64,000 nucleotides of DNA from Candidatus Woesearchaeota archaeon (GCA_026002815.1 BPGB01000002.1:124001-188000); one strand, 5' to 3'. Numbered from the stretch's first letter, positions 33,554 to 41,088 are shown. Notes: generated from the letters alone by a model not told the origin. Made by a program: numbers and translations.

Positions 33554-34669
33554 TTAACGTAATATAATCTTGAGTTTCTTGTTTTCTTTCGTTATTACAT
33601 GATAAAATCGATCATAAAATTGTAAATGAATTTTTTCTTTTAATTTAAAAGGAAAATTTGGATTATGAATAATAGCATTCGTATCAATTGTATGTTTTTG
33701 ATAAATTTTATTTAAAGGCGCATTATTTAATGGTGGTGGTTTGCTTCCACAACCTGTTTTTACTTTATTGTCATCGTTATCATCTTTATTTTGAGTCAAA
33801 CAATCGGATAAAACAGTATTTGGTTCTGGTTCTTTAGGTTGTTGTATATAACCCCCTACCCTAATATCAAAATGGAAAGAATTTGCACAAAAATTAGAAT
33901 CGATAAACATATAACTTGGAACTTCTATTTCATATTCTAATGTAACCCCCAATTTCCAATCTGTTAAAGAATCCGTACCCCCATATCTATCGGAATTATC
34001 TGAAATTCCTGTCATTTTCATTATTGGTTTAATTGTGACAGGATATGCCATTTCATTTCTATTTGTCGTTTTAATTAAATATTGGGTAAATCCATTTGCT
34101 TCCCAATTAATTGGATAACTTTCTCCCGTAACATCATTTTCATATTGATATAATTTAAGTTCATCTGGCAAAATAATCAAAGAATTAAAATCAAACGGCA
34201 TTACCCATCTATCTGGACCAGAGAAAAATTGCATATATAGAAATCTAAGATCCGTGTATTCGTAATATGAATTAACGAGATTTATTAATTCGATTTCTCC
34301 CTTAATTCTTGAAAACCCAACGATTAATCTGACATTAGAATCATTATAAATCGGAATATAAATTCTTTTAATAAATCCTGATCCTAAATTGGGAAATCTC
34401 CACAATTGGATTGCACTTGTATTAGGATCTGCAAAATTAAAATCACCAGATGGATTTAAAATAATAGCCGGGAGATTCGGCTGATCGATCTCCCGGCCAT
34501 GTTCATTTTGAGATAATAAATATGCTACTGCTTTATCATATGTTCCTAATAATTTATATTCAAATCTAGGATAGAGATCTACAAAAAAATCTAACAATGC
34601 TTTATAATAAGCAGTTAATACATTATGTACAAATGAATAATGATAAACATTACTTGGAGGAATGGTCAT
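33554..34669 (-). CDS. tail/fibre structural protein candidate
   Basis: 371 residues, beta-rich. VPSYMFIDSNFCANSFHFDI and IRVGGYIQQPKEPEPN suggest a virion structural protein; a Pro/Asn/Asp-rich linker (residues about 285-325) precedes a short end domain. It has the late-type GGTGAGAAAC leader. The last codons seem out of frame with the downstream fibre sequence: a one-base shift after HVI would fuse it to DYITLNTEF and following. Confidence 0.5.
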   Translation of the reverse strand: MTIPPSNVYHYSFVHNVLTAYYKALLDFFVDLYPRFEYKLLGTYDKAVAYLLSQNEHGREIDQPNLPAIILNPSGDFNFADPNTSAIQLWRFPNLGSGFIKRIYIPIYNDSNVRLIVGFSRIKGEIELINLVNSYYEYTDLRFLYMQFFSGPDRWVMPFDFNSLIILPDELKLYQYENDVTGESYPINWEANGFTQYLIKTTNRNEMAYPVTIKPIMKMTGISDNSDRYGGTDSLTDWKLGVTLEYEIEVPSYMFIDSNFCANSFHFDIRVGGYIQQPKEPEPNTVLSDCLTQNKDDNDDNKVKTGCGSKPPPLNNAPLNKIYQKHTIDTNAIIHNPNFPFKLKEKIHLQFYDRFYHVITKENKKLKIILR

Positions 34670-34723
34670 ATCCTGTAAATCCTCTATTTACTATAATATT
34701 TTCACATATTTCCCTCTCTTCCT

Positions 34724-34740
34724 TTTTGTTTCTCACCCTA
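34724..34740 (-). promoter_or_regulatory. GGGTGAGAAACAAAAA promoter-like motif
   Basis: The fourth - strand copy of the GTGAGAA-CAAA motif, preceded by AAATTTA. It heads the tail structural genes. Motif-level evidence only. Confidence 0.35.
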
Positions 34741-34761
34741 AATTTCTCCACATTTTAATAA

Positions 34762-36762
34762 TTAATCCAATAAATTAATCGATGAGATATCATCAAAATC
34801 AATTTTTTCTGATAACACCTCTTTATGTTTATAAAAGGTCAAATTATTTTCATTCTTCATTTCTTTCTCAACTAGACCCACAAAATCTTCAAACGTAATA
34901 TTTTTTGATTCTAAAGAATTCCATACTCGAATTGCAGCTTGAATATTATCAGGCAAAACTGAAATATTAAATACTGAATCTGTGATAGTAACAGTTGAAG
35001 TTATATCCAAAACATTTTCTAATTTTTCACGAAATTCACGTACATCATCTTTACCTGTTTCTGGCACATCAGCAAATACATAATCGATGTATTTAATAAT
35101 TGGTTTTCTTCGCTTTCTTTTTGGCTTGTCTTCATCTAATTCATTTTTATGTAAATAAAGATTTAAAATATCTTCAGGTATAGTATTATTTTTTTGAATT
35201 AAATTTTCTCTGGTTAAATCAGATTTTCCGGGAATCAGTTCCAATTCAGTTTTAATAATTTCTGGAATATGATCATATTCATATTTTTTACCGTATTCTA
35301 AACAAATTACCTTTTTCCAAAATTCTTGGAAGGGGATTACAACAGCAAATCCTTTCGTAACAAATTCTTTTGCAAACAATTCCATTTGTGATTCTGAAAT
35401 CGGTTTACAATCATATTTGTTTAAAATTTCTTCATATGGAGCGAAGAAACCATTGTTCTTCATTTCAATGAATTTCTTTTGAACACTATCAATAATAATT
35501 TTATGATCAATATCTTTAATAAACGGAATGATAAATGGATCAGTTAAAGTTCTAAATCTAATATACATTAGAGAATAATTTTGCATAGCATCGGAAGTAC
35601 GTTTAGATAATAACGTTTTCATTATCCGAACGTATCCCGAAATAATTAGAAATTCATATGCTAGATTAATATTCTCAATAGTTGTTTCTTCTTTATTTAT
35701 CGGAAGATCATAAAATGGAATTTTATCATTTACTGGGAGTTTATTAATATATGCTTTTACGTTTTTCAAATAAACTAAAGATGATAATAAATTAATATCT
35801 TTAACCCATTTTTCATCAAGTCCGTCTAATGGTTTAAATGAATCGTTTTTAATTTTTCCTTTTAAATAATCCATAAATTCAATAACAGAATATGCATTTT
35901 TAATAGATGCAGTAAATGATTCTAAATTAGAGATATTTTTAAATATCTTGGGAATGATAAAAGTATCTGGTTGATGTTTATTATCATTAATATTTTGGTT
36001 TATATCTGGTAAATCAATATTTATTGATTTTGCTATTTCCATTATATCATCATTCATTGTATCTAATTTATCGGTATCTATCGGAATATCCGAGATATCC
36101 AAATCTGAATTGTTGGAAATATCATTAGAATTTGATTCTTCAAATTCAGGAGAAGATTCTTCATTTGCTTTTTCATAATCAAATTCCTCTTCATTGGAAG
36201 ATTGTATTTTTATACTTTCGAGATTATTTAATCTATAATTTAAATTTTTAATTTCATTTCTTAAAATAACAAGAGTTGATGACATATTGCATAATAAATC
36301 TCTATTTTGAGCCGTTGTTGTAATTGTAAGATAATTCGTTTTAAATTCTTTTAAAAGTTCAAGAATGTTAACAAATATATTAGGAGGAATTGTTACGGAA
36401 ATAACATCAGTTTTTGACGATTCAATTGTACAATGAACATTGCGTTCTTTTGTGATTTCAAATATAATAGTTGCCATTTTAAAATTTGAAAATTGCATCT
36501 TACTATCAAAATCGTTATTTTTAATGGAATCTAAAAATCGTTTTGCTTTTTTTAACAAATCACTAATCAATAAATAATCAAATGCAAAAACCCTGCGTAT
36601 AATTCGATTATTGATCCCAAAATTAATTTTTGGGGGACTAAAATTATTTGAAGTTGATTGTGATGAGGAAAGACTAATATCTAGTGTTGATCCGGTAAAA
36701 TATGAATCGAAATAAGTTATCAATTGTTGATTGTACCATATTGTGTTTGGATCGTAACTCAT
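34762..36762 (-). CDS. large protein of unknown function
   Basis: 666 residues. A beta-rich N-terminal 170 residues (IRRVFAFDYLLISDLLKKAK) is followed by an acidic Ser/Asn/Asp linker (about 190-245) and a helical C-terminal domain with a basic patch KPKRKRRKPIIKYIDYV. It is the first gene after a consensus-like sigma70 promoter and AGGAGGAACAA ribosome site, suggesting early or middle expression. Not recognised. Confidence 0.55.
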   Translation of the reverse strand: MSYDPNTIWYNQQLITYFDSYFTGSTLDISLSSSQSTSNNFSPPKINFGINNRIIRRVFAFDYLLISDLLKKAKRFLDSIKNNDFDSKMQFSNFKMATIIFEITKERNVHCTIESSKTDVISVTIPPNIFVNILELLKEFKTNYLTITTTAQNRDLLCNMSSTLVILRNEIKNLNYRLNNLESIKIQSSNEEEFDYEKANEESSPEFEESNSNDISNNSDLDISDIPIDTDKLDTMNDDIMEIAKSINIDLPDINQNINDNKHQPDTFIIPKIFKNISNLESFTASIKNAYSVIEFMDYLKGKIKNDSFKPLDGLDEKWVKDINLLSSLVYLKNVKAYINKLPVNDKIPFYDLPINKEETTIENINLAYEFLIISGYVRIMKTLLSKRTSDAMQNYSLMYIRFRTLTDPFIIPFIKDIDHKIIIDSVQKKFIEMKNNGFFAPYEEILNKYDCKPISESQMELFAKEFVTKGFAVVIPFQEFWKKVICLEYGKKYEYDHIPEIIKTELELIPGKSDLTRENLIQKNNTIPEDILNLYLHKNELDEDKPKRKRRKPIIKYIDYVFADVPETGKDDVREFREKLENVLDITSTVTITDSVFNISVLPDNIQAAIRVWNSLESKNITFEDFVGLVEKEMKNENNLTFYKHKEVLSEKIDFDDISSINLLD

Positions 36763-36806
36763 TTGTTCCTCCTTTAGAGGGGATAAAGGGCCTTTCCCAT
36801 AAAGTC

Positions 36807-36835
36807 AGTATAAGAAAAGATAAACACGAATGCAA
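36807..36835 (-). promoter_or_regulatory. sigma70 promoter for the - strand block
   Basis: On the - strand TTGCAT (36830-36835) and TATACT (36807-36812) are 17 bp apart, 45 bp upstream of the 666-residue protein gene. It lies in the divergent gap before speD. Confidence 0.65.
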
Positions 36836-36858
36836 GATATTTTTTTGGAGGAAAAAAA

Positions 36859-37233
36859 ATGGTAAATCGTTTTCGACTTTATGTTGATATTTATGGAGTA
36901 GATTTTAAATTTCTGACAAATCGTAGCCATTTAATAGATTTTATGGACGATTTGTCTGGAAAACTTAATATGCGAATTCTATTCCCACCTGTTGTAGTAG
37001 GAATTCCTGTAAAAAATCCAAGTCCATTCTGTGAAACAGAAGATAATGGTTTATCTGGTTTTATGCTCTGGATGGAATCAGGCTGTCATATACATACTTG
37101 GCCGGAATATAGTTTCATGTCAATAGATATTTATACATGTAAAGAATTTAATTTGGAAGATGCTTTAAAAGTAATCAAAGAATATTTTCCATATGAAAAA
37201 ATAAATTATAATTTCACAGCAAATCCTAAATAA
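36859..37233 (+). CDS. speD: S-adenosylmethionine decarboxylase-like proenzyme (SpeD)
   Basis: 124 residues, like bacterial class 1B SpeD. The self-cleavage pair Glu73-Ser74, the processing His79 in IHTWPE and Cys94 (DIYTC) keep the exact spacing of the family (Ser, +5 His, +20 Cys), so it should form a pyruvoyl cofactor. It would make decarboxylated AdoMet for spermidine, or act on another amino acid, since some phage and bacterial SpeD homologues have changed substrate. GGAGG precedes the ATG. Polyamines may serve DNA packaging. Confidence 0.75.
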   Translation: MVNRFRLYVDIYGVDFKFLTNRSHLIDFMDDLSGKLNMRILFPPVVVGIPVKNPSPFCETEDNGLSGFMLWMESGCHIHTWPEYSFMSIDIYTCKEFNLEDALKVIKEYFPYEKINYNFTANPK

Positions 37234-37255
37234 ATATAATTTAAAAAAAATATAG

Positions 37256-37274
37256 CTATATATATATATTAGTG
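37256..37274 (+). promoter_or_regulatory. late-type promoter of the structured RNA array
   Basis: TATATATATATTAGTGA belongs to the TATATAAATAAGTGA family seen at 40174, 42385, 47849 and 57911. It lies about ten bases upstream of the first RNA unit, which suggests a dedicated non-coding transcript. Confidence 0.5.
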
Positions 37275-37283
37275 AATAACAAA

Positions 37284-37411
37284 GGGCGTGTCAAATTTAA
37301 TTAAAGAAGGGTCGACAAAGGGAGGACCATCACCTCCTACAAATCGACCGCTCCTGGTAGGGGAATCAGGAGAAACCGCATAATATAAAATATTATGCGG
37401 GAGACACGTCC
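37284..37411 (+). ncRNA. structured RNA unit A
   Basis: The outer stem P1 (37284-37292 with 37403-37411, one G-U) encloses a GGTCGA/TCGACC helix carrying a CAAA...ACAAA internal loop and a GGGAGG hairpin, then a TCCTG/CAGGA hairpin, GAAA, and a CCGCATAATA hairpin. The layout is a four-way junction. No open frame with a ribosome site lies in it. The unit repeats at 37414, 37536, 48250 and 48371. Confidence 0.75.
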
Positions 37412-37413
37412 TT

Positions 37414-37522
37414 GGGTGTACCCACTAAAAGAAGGGTCGACAAAAGGCTACCCCCATAGCCACAAATCGGCCGCCCTTCCAGATGGGGAAGGGAAACCGG
37501 CCATATGGGTCGGGGTACACCC
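37414..37522 (+). ncRNA. structured RNA unit B
   Basis: P1 is a perfect 10-bp helix GGGTGTACCC/GGGTACACCC, unrelated in sequence to unit A but paired at the same place. The core GGTCGA-CAAAA-hairpin-ACAAA-TCGGCC and the following CCCTTCC/GGAAGGG and CCGG/GGTCGG hairpins repeat the same architecture with compensatory changes. Confidence 0.75.
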
Positions 37523-37535
37523 TAAAAAAAATGAC

Positions 37536-37655
37536 GGTCGAGTGTGTTAATATTAAAAAAGGGCTGACAAAAGAGCATCCGCTCCCACGGATACTCTACA
37601 AATCAGCCGCCGGTGCGGGGCCGGAAACCGGGGTTCGCCTCGGGCACACTCGATC
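37536..37655 (+). ncRNA. structured RNA unit C
   Basis: An 11-bp P1 (37536-37546 with 37645-37655) surrounds GGCTGA-CAAAA-hairpin-ACAAA-TCAGCC, the CCGG/CCGG hairpin and AAA-CCGGGG/CCTCGG. A T-rich tract follows directly and may end the transcript. Confidence 0.75.
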
Positions 37656-37686
37656 TTTTAGTTTTTAGTTTAACTAAACTTTTTTA

Positions 37687-38373
37687 TTGGCACGGTTTTT
37701 GCAAAAGGTAAACCTAATTAAGTAATAAATAATTCATAATTAATCTTTAACCCCTTATCCCCATAAAATTCTAACCCCAAAAAGAATTTTATGGGGTATT
37801 AGTTAAAGTTAAAACCTAGATATTGAACTAATCTTTTAAGGTTTTAAATTAAAAACCTAGATTTATACTAATCATATAACCTGTAGGTTTTATTTATAAT
37901 ACTATTTATAATTATTGCAAGATACGTGCCAAGAAATTGAAAAATAAATCAAAATTTAACATGATTAAAAAATATTTTTTTACCTTTAAAATCAACCTAC
38001 AAAATGCCTACAAAACGAACCTGAAGAATTCCTGTTTCAACCTATTACCAAAAACGCCACCAAACGAACGCTTTGGGGGTAAATTTGAAACTTCTTCCGT
38101 AATCCTATATCAACCCCTACCTTCCAACCTAGAAAATCGATTCTAGGGCAAAATTGAAATTCAAACCTGGAAAGTTTTACTTTATTCATTTTAAATATTT
38201 TTTAGTTTCGCTAAAAAGAAAAGAAAAGAAAAAGAAAAGAAGCAAAAGAAAAAGAAAAGAAAAGAAAAGAAAAAAACTTATTCAACCGGTTCTTGTAGGT
38301 TGTAATTCAGGTTAAAAATCTAAAACCATTACTAGTAATATTAATATTATTAATATTGCAAAAAGCATGCCAA
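37687..38373. repeat. three 18-bp iteron-like repeats (TTGCAARWAVCRTGCCAA)
   Basis: Copies lie at 37687-37704 (inverted), 37915-37932 and 38356-38373. All keep TTGCAA at one end and TGCCAA at the other, separated by six bases, and each is flanked by AT-rich DNA. Spacing is irregular (about 228 and 441 bp). Confidence 0.6.
38216..38276 (+). repeat. purine-only AAAGA/AAAAG tract
   Basis: About 60 bases with essentially only A and G on the + strand (repeats of AAAAGA), with one C. Such tracts bend or open easily and can flank origins; no other role is visible. Confidence 0.6.
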
Positions 38374-38728
38374 AGAATAAAAAGAAAAAATAAAAATTTT
38401 TTAATTTTGCAATCTTTCTTCAACCTCATTATTTAATGGATTTTCGAAATTCAATTATTTCAACTTCAGATTTAAAAATTACAATTATAACCTATTTGCT
38501 CCACTCCTATGGGGGAGTCCGCCTCCGCGAAGGGATTAAAGAGTATCTTTTCAACTTGTAAATTCAACTTGCCTTTTTCAGTGAATTCAATTTACAAATC
38601 TCTACATACGGACCTTCCAAGGAAGGTCCACAAGGGGTTAAATCTATTATCTTTTCAACCCGATTACAAAAAACCAAATCTTCAACTTCAATATTTATAT
38701 AAAATATTTTCATTAATAGAAAAAATTT

Positions 38729-38844
38729 CAATTGAAATAATAGCCCAAAATATGCCCCTGTTGCAATTCATTTTCAATAACAATAGCAATTGAAATAATA
38801 GCCCAAAATATGCCCCTGTTGCAATTCATTTTCAATAGCAATAG
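38729..38844 (+). repeat. 58-bp direct tandem repeat (two copies)
   Basis: Two adjacent copies (38729-38786 and 38787-38844) that begin CAATTGAAATAATAGCCC and differ by one base near the end. Near-identity indicates recent duplication or slippage. Confidence 0.85.
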
Positions 38845-38894
38845 CAATAAAAGTTTCGTCAAATCAAAAGGGAGGTAAATAAAATGAGATATAG

Positions 38895-38924
38895 TTGACA
38901 TAGATTGTGGAATTAAAGTATTAT
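38895..38924 (+). promoter_or_regulatory. sigma70 promoter
   Basis: TTGACA (38895-38900) and TATTAT (38919-38924) are 18 bp apart, 27 bp upstream of the 38951 gene. It is preceded by GGGAGGT and a four-codon mini-frame (ATG 38884), probably chance or a remnant. Confidence 0.65.
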
Positions 38925-38950
38925 AGACTATAAGAGATAGGAGAAAAATT

Positions 38951-39484
38951 ATGAAAACTTGTGTTTCACGAGTAAGACATTTTTTTAAAGAAGATGGTTA
39001 TAGACCCAAAAGAACAATTTATGTTGAAATTGGAGATCGATATGCACTTTTTACTGTAGCTTATGTATCAAAAAATGAAAAAAATCCAAGTCGAAAGAAA
39101 GGACGAAGGATTACAAGTCTCGTTAGAGCTTTAGCACTAAAAGCAACAATGAATCATTATTTAGTCGATTCACATATTTGTATTAATTATGTGATTATTG
39201 GAGAAGAAAAATTTGTTACTTCAATGTTTATTAAAAAATTCAATAAACGCACGATTGGTCTTTTTATTCAAAAATTATATAATATTTCAGATATGAATTT
39301 TGCGGGATGGGTTGAGATTGAATTTATTAGAAGAGGTTTGATTAAAGATAGAAAGGCGTGTAAAGTTAAATTATATCCCAATACAAAATGGGTTCGGGTT
39401 ACATATCCAAAACATGAAAATGTAGATGAATATGTAAAAAAGCTATTTCATGTTTACCATGAAATTCGTGAATTGCCTTTTTAG
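38951..39484 (+). CDS. basic protein of unknown function
   Basis: 177 residues, rich in Lys/Arg with beta strands (RTIYVEIGDRYALFTVAYVS, CINYVIIGEEKFVTSMFI). It is the first gene after the gene-free region, with its own sigma70 promoter and AGGAG ribosome site, so it is probably early. A nucleic-acid-binding role near a possible origin is attractive but unproven. Confidence 0.55.
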   Translation: MKTCVSRVRHFFKEDGYRPKRTIYVEIGDRYALFTVAYVSKNEKNPSRKKGRRITSLVRALALKATMNHYLVDSHICINYVIIGEEKFVTSMFIKKFNKRTIGLFIQKLYNISDMNFAGWVEIEFIRRGLIKDRKACKVKLYPNTKWVRVTYPKHENVDEYVKKLFHVYHEIRELPF

Positions 39485-39509
39485 ATAAAAAGAAATTTTA
39501 TAATTATGT

Positions 39510-39586
39510 CTCTCCGTAGCGCAGCCTGGTAGCGCACATGCCTTGGGAGCATGGGGTCGCTGGTTCAAATCCAGCCGGAGAGACCA
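39510..39586 (+). tRNA. tRNA-Pro (UGG)
   Basis: A complete cloverleaf with acceptor CTCTCCG/CGGAGAG, anticodon loop CTTGGGA (TGG), T arm GCTGG-TTCAAAT-CCAGC and encoded CCA. Confidence 0.95.
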
Positions 39587-39606
39587 TTTTTTATAGGAGG
39601 GTAAAG

Positions 39607-39789
39607 ATGGAATATGAATCTTTAAATTATAAAGAACGAATGAGATCTTCTTCAAAATCCATTGAATGTATTTGTCCGAAATGCCGGAAAATACATAAAG
39701 TGTATATGTTTTGGACAGGTAAATCTACACCTAGGAAATATTGTGAAAAATGCAAAGATTTGATTTCAAGGGTCTATAATCTTTGTTAA
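39607..39789 (+). CDS. small zinc-ribbon protein
   Basis: 60 residues with CICPKCRKIHKVYMFWTGK followed by KYCEKCKDL, a Cys4 zinc knuckle. It is related to the genes at 62464 and 63878 (same CPxC...CExCK layout). The start is ATG 39607 after GGAGGGTAAAG; a longer frame begins inside the tRNA and is rejected. Function unknown. Confidence 0.55.
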   Translation: MEYESLNYKERMRSSSKSIECICPKCRKIHKVYMFWTGKSTPRKYCEKCKDLISRVYNLC

Positions 39790-39835
39790 TTTTTATAGTT
39801 TTATACGTATTAATGAAGATATAAAGGAGATAAAA

Positions 39836-40063
39836 ATGCTTACATGTCCAACCTGCGGACCCCTTAACGAAAAAGAACCAATTCTTGTCCTTCGGAAGGA
39901 ACATACTCTTTCAGAGTATAGATGTTTTCCTGATCCTGATATTGAAGGCGCTTGGAATTATGGTGATCTAGAAGGAGAAACACTTGAAGAAATTGAATAT
40001 GTTAAAGTTCAATGCCCAATATGTCATAACTTTTTTATGCCAGATAAAATTATTTTGTTATAA
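39836..40063 (+). CDS. small zinc-binding protein
   Basis: 75 residues with MLTCPTCGPLNEKEP at the start and VQCPICHNFFMP at the end, two CxxC pairs that could form one zinc site. AAGGAG precedes the ATG. It is followed by a terminator. Function unknown. Confidence 0.5.
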   Translation: MLTCPTCGPLNEKEPILVLRKEHTLSEYRCFPDPDIEGAWNYGDLEGETLEEIEYVKVQCPICHNFFMPDKIILL

Positions 40064-40112
40064 TATATAATATTATAATATTATTAGAAAATATAATAAA
40101 TTAATATTAAAA

Positions 40113-40155
40113 AATCACTAAATACAGTTTACTTATGTATTTAGTGATTTTTTTT
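40113..40155 (+). terminator. intrinsic terminator
   Basis: A 13-bp perfect stem AATCACTAAATAC with its complement and an 11-nt loop, followed by eight T. Confidence 0.9.
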
Positions 40156-40173
40156 GTTTAAAAAATGATCAAA

Positions 40174-40193
40174 TTATATATATAAATAAGTGA
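40174..40193 (+). promoter_or_regulatory. T4-late-type promoter TATAAATAAGTGA
   Basis: TTATATATATAAATAAGTGA contains the exact T4 late element TATAAATA (40181-40188). The preceding 25 bases are nearly identical to those upstream of the 42385 promoter. Confidence 0.65.
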
Positions 40194-40205
40194 GTGATAA
40201 GTGAT

Positions 40206-40258
40206 TGTCGAGTCTTAATACCCGCGCCATTAAGACTCGACAGATTCTCAAGGCGCGG
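40206..40258 (+). promoter_or_regulatory. 5' leader pseudoknot 1
   Basis: A perfect 13-bp stem (40206-40218 with 40230-40242) has an 11-nt loop TACCCGCGCCA. CCGCGCC in the loop pairs with GGCGCGG at 40252-40258, seven bp, ending 15 bases before the start codon. It is the same design as at 42414 and 47873. Confidence 0.7.
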
Positions 40259-40272
40259 AAGTGAGGATAAGT

Positions 40273-40515
40273 ATGAATAGAAAATTGATCAAGGCGGCTT
40301 GGACGTCTGGGAATGTTCGGACTATTGCCCAGGTCCTGGGAATTCCTCAGGGCCAGGTCGAGGCCCTCCTGTATAAGGGGGCCTTGCGGTCGAACTCCGC
40401 CCTGCGGTACAGGGCGGTAGATCGGTGGTTCACCGCACGGGGGGAGTGGTGGGCCTATGTGGACGGGGAGGTCGTGTCAGACCACCCCGTTCATTGCCGC
40501 TACCGCTACCCCTAG
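40273..40515 (+). CDS. GC-rich small protein, helix-turn-helix-like start
   Basis: 80 residues. The N-terminal half (KLIKAAWTSGNVRTIAQVLG, then IPQGQVEALL) resembles a helix-turn-helix; the rest is Trp/Arg-rich. The start is ATG 40273 after GTGAGGAT. Strongly GC-rich unlike the AT-rich genes before it. It is first in a transcript that starts with a pseudoknot and contains many stable hairpins. Function unknown. Confidence 0.55.
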   Translation: MNRKLIKAAWTSGNVRTIAQVLGIPQGQVEALLYKGALRSNSALRYRAVDRWFTARGEWWAYVDGEVVSDHPVHCRYRYP

Positions 40516-40645
40516 CGGTAGCGGACCGGGGACCATCCCCGCACCCATCGGGTGCGGCCCCGGTACGACTGCAAGCCCCCGCCTGAGGATGGCAGGCGGG
40601 GACGGGGCGTGTCACAGTGAGATTACACAATCTCACTGTGACATA
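40492..40645 (+). other. series of stable hairpins in the transcript
   Basis: Successive perfect hairpins: CCGCTACCGCTA/TAGCGGTAGCGG, a GGGTGCGG-type stem within CCGGGG/CCCCGG, CCCCGCCTG/CAGGCGGGG, and a 15-bp TGTCACAGTGAGATT stem at about 40608-40641. None has a T tract, so they look like RNA structure or processing elements rather than terminators. Confidence 0.55.
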
Positions 40646-40656
40646 GGCGTGTTAGG

Positions 40657-40761
40657 GGCCGACAAAAGGGAGGGGTTTCCCACACCTCCCACAAATCGGC
40701 CGCCGCCCAAATGGGCGGAATATGCGTTGGAGGTCGAGATGGCCTCCAACGCAGACAAGTT
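40657..40761 (+). ncRNA. structured RNA unit F (partial, lacks P1)
   Basis: The GGCCGA-CAAAA-GGGAGG hairpin-ACAAA-TCGGCC core is identical in plan to units A-E and is followed by the CCGCCC-AAAT-GGGCGG hairpin. The last hairpin (TGCGTTGGAGG/CCTCCAACGCA) covers the ribosome site and ATG of the next small gene. No closing P1 helix is found. Confidence 0.6.
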
Positions 40762-40873
40762 GTCCACCATTCTGGAAAGAGTGGTGGGCAACTTGCAGGA
40801 AGAACGGAATCCCCGGACGATCGCCAGGTTCGCAATGTACCTGGCTGATGTCCGGGGGATTCCGCTCGATTGA
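40739..40873 (+). CDS. 44-residue protein with a sequestered ribosome site
   Basis: MASNADKLSTILERVVGNLQ begins five bases after GGAGG, and the rest is a charged helix ending RGIPLD. Both the Shine-Dalgarno and ATG lie inside an 11-bp hairpin (about 40731-40761), so translation should be repressed unless the RNA refolds. The composition is GC-rich. Unknown function; moderate confidence that it is real. Confidence 0.45.
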   Translation: MASNADKLSTILERVVGNLQEERNPRTIARFAMYLADVRGIPLD

Positions 40874-40884
40874 GGAGGGTAGCC

Positions 40885-40938
40885 ATGCATTCTGGTGTGT
40901 GGTTGCCCATGCCCGTGATCCCGCCAGTTGACTGGTGA
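40885..40938 (+). CDS. 17-residue leader-type peptide
   Basis: A strong GAGGAGGG precedes ATG by five bases. The frame MHSGVWLPMPVIPPVDW stops inside the arm of a hairpin (40918-40948), just before a terminator. It looks like a leader peptide or a chance frame with a good ribosome site. Confidence 0.3.
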   Translation: MHSGVWLPMPVIPPVDW

Positions 40939-40952
40939 CTGGCGGGATTACG

Positions 40953-40989
40953 AAAGCTCCCACGAATCAATCACCGTGGGGGCTTTTTT
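40953..40989 (+). terminator. intrinsic terminator
   Basis: The stem AAAGCTCCCACG with CGTGGGGGCTTT is followed by a T run and preceded by another 11-bp hairpin (40918-40948). Confidence 0.85.
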
Positions 40990-41088
40990 AGCTTTTTAGC
41001 TATTTAAAAATTTTAGATTTTCTTGTTATAAAAACATGAAGGTGTGGAATAGGTGGTCCACACCACAATAAATAAAGGAGAAAAAGAA

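Larger units (their letters stand above)
37660..38880. other. 1.2-kb gene-free region, candidate origin/control region
   Basis: No frame here has both a ribosome site and protein-like composition. The stretch holds three 18-bp iteron-like repeats, a long imperfect hairpin (about 37741-37815, CCCCATAAAATTCT with its complement), a purine-only AAAGA tract (38216-38276), repeated AACCTAGAT/TACAA segments and a 58-bp tandem repeat. It lies near the change from mainly - strand to mainly + strand genes, which suits an origin of replication, but no function is proven. Confidence 0.5.

Noticed and set aside
37284-37655. CRISPR array
   Set aside because: The repeated parts are dispersed within each unit and form helices; spacers and constant direct repeats are absent. 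No CRISPR array was seen elsewhere.
37483-38793. Open frames at 37483-37668, 37937-38146 and 38509-38793
   Set aside because: The first lies in RNA units B and C; the others are in AT-rich or repeat DNA with no ribosome site and unnatural composition.
38884-38898. Four-codon mini-gene MRYS after GGGAGGTAAATAAA
   Set aside because: The ribosome site is good, but it overlaps the -35 of a promoter and nothing supports a function.
40430-40970. Several overlapping frames on both strands
   Set aside because: They are by-products of GC-rich hairpin DNA with few stop codons; only the 44-residue frame at 40739 and a leader-type peptide have ribosome sites.
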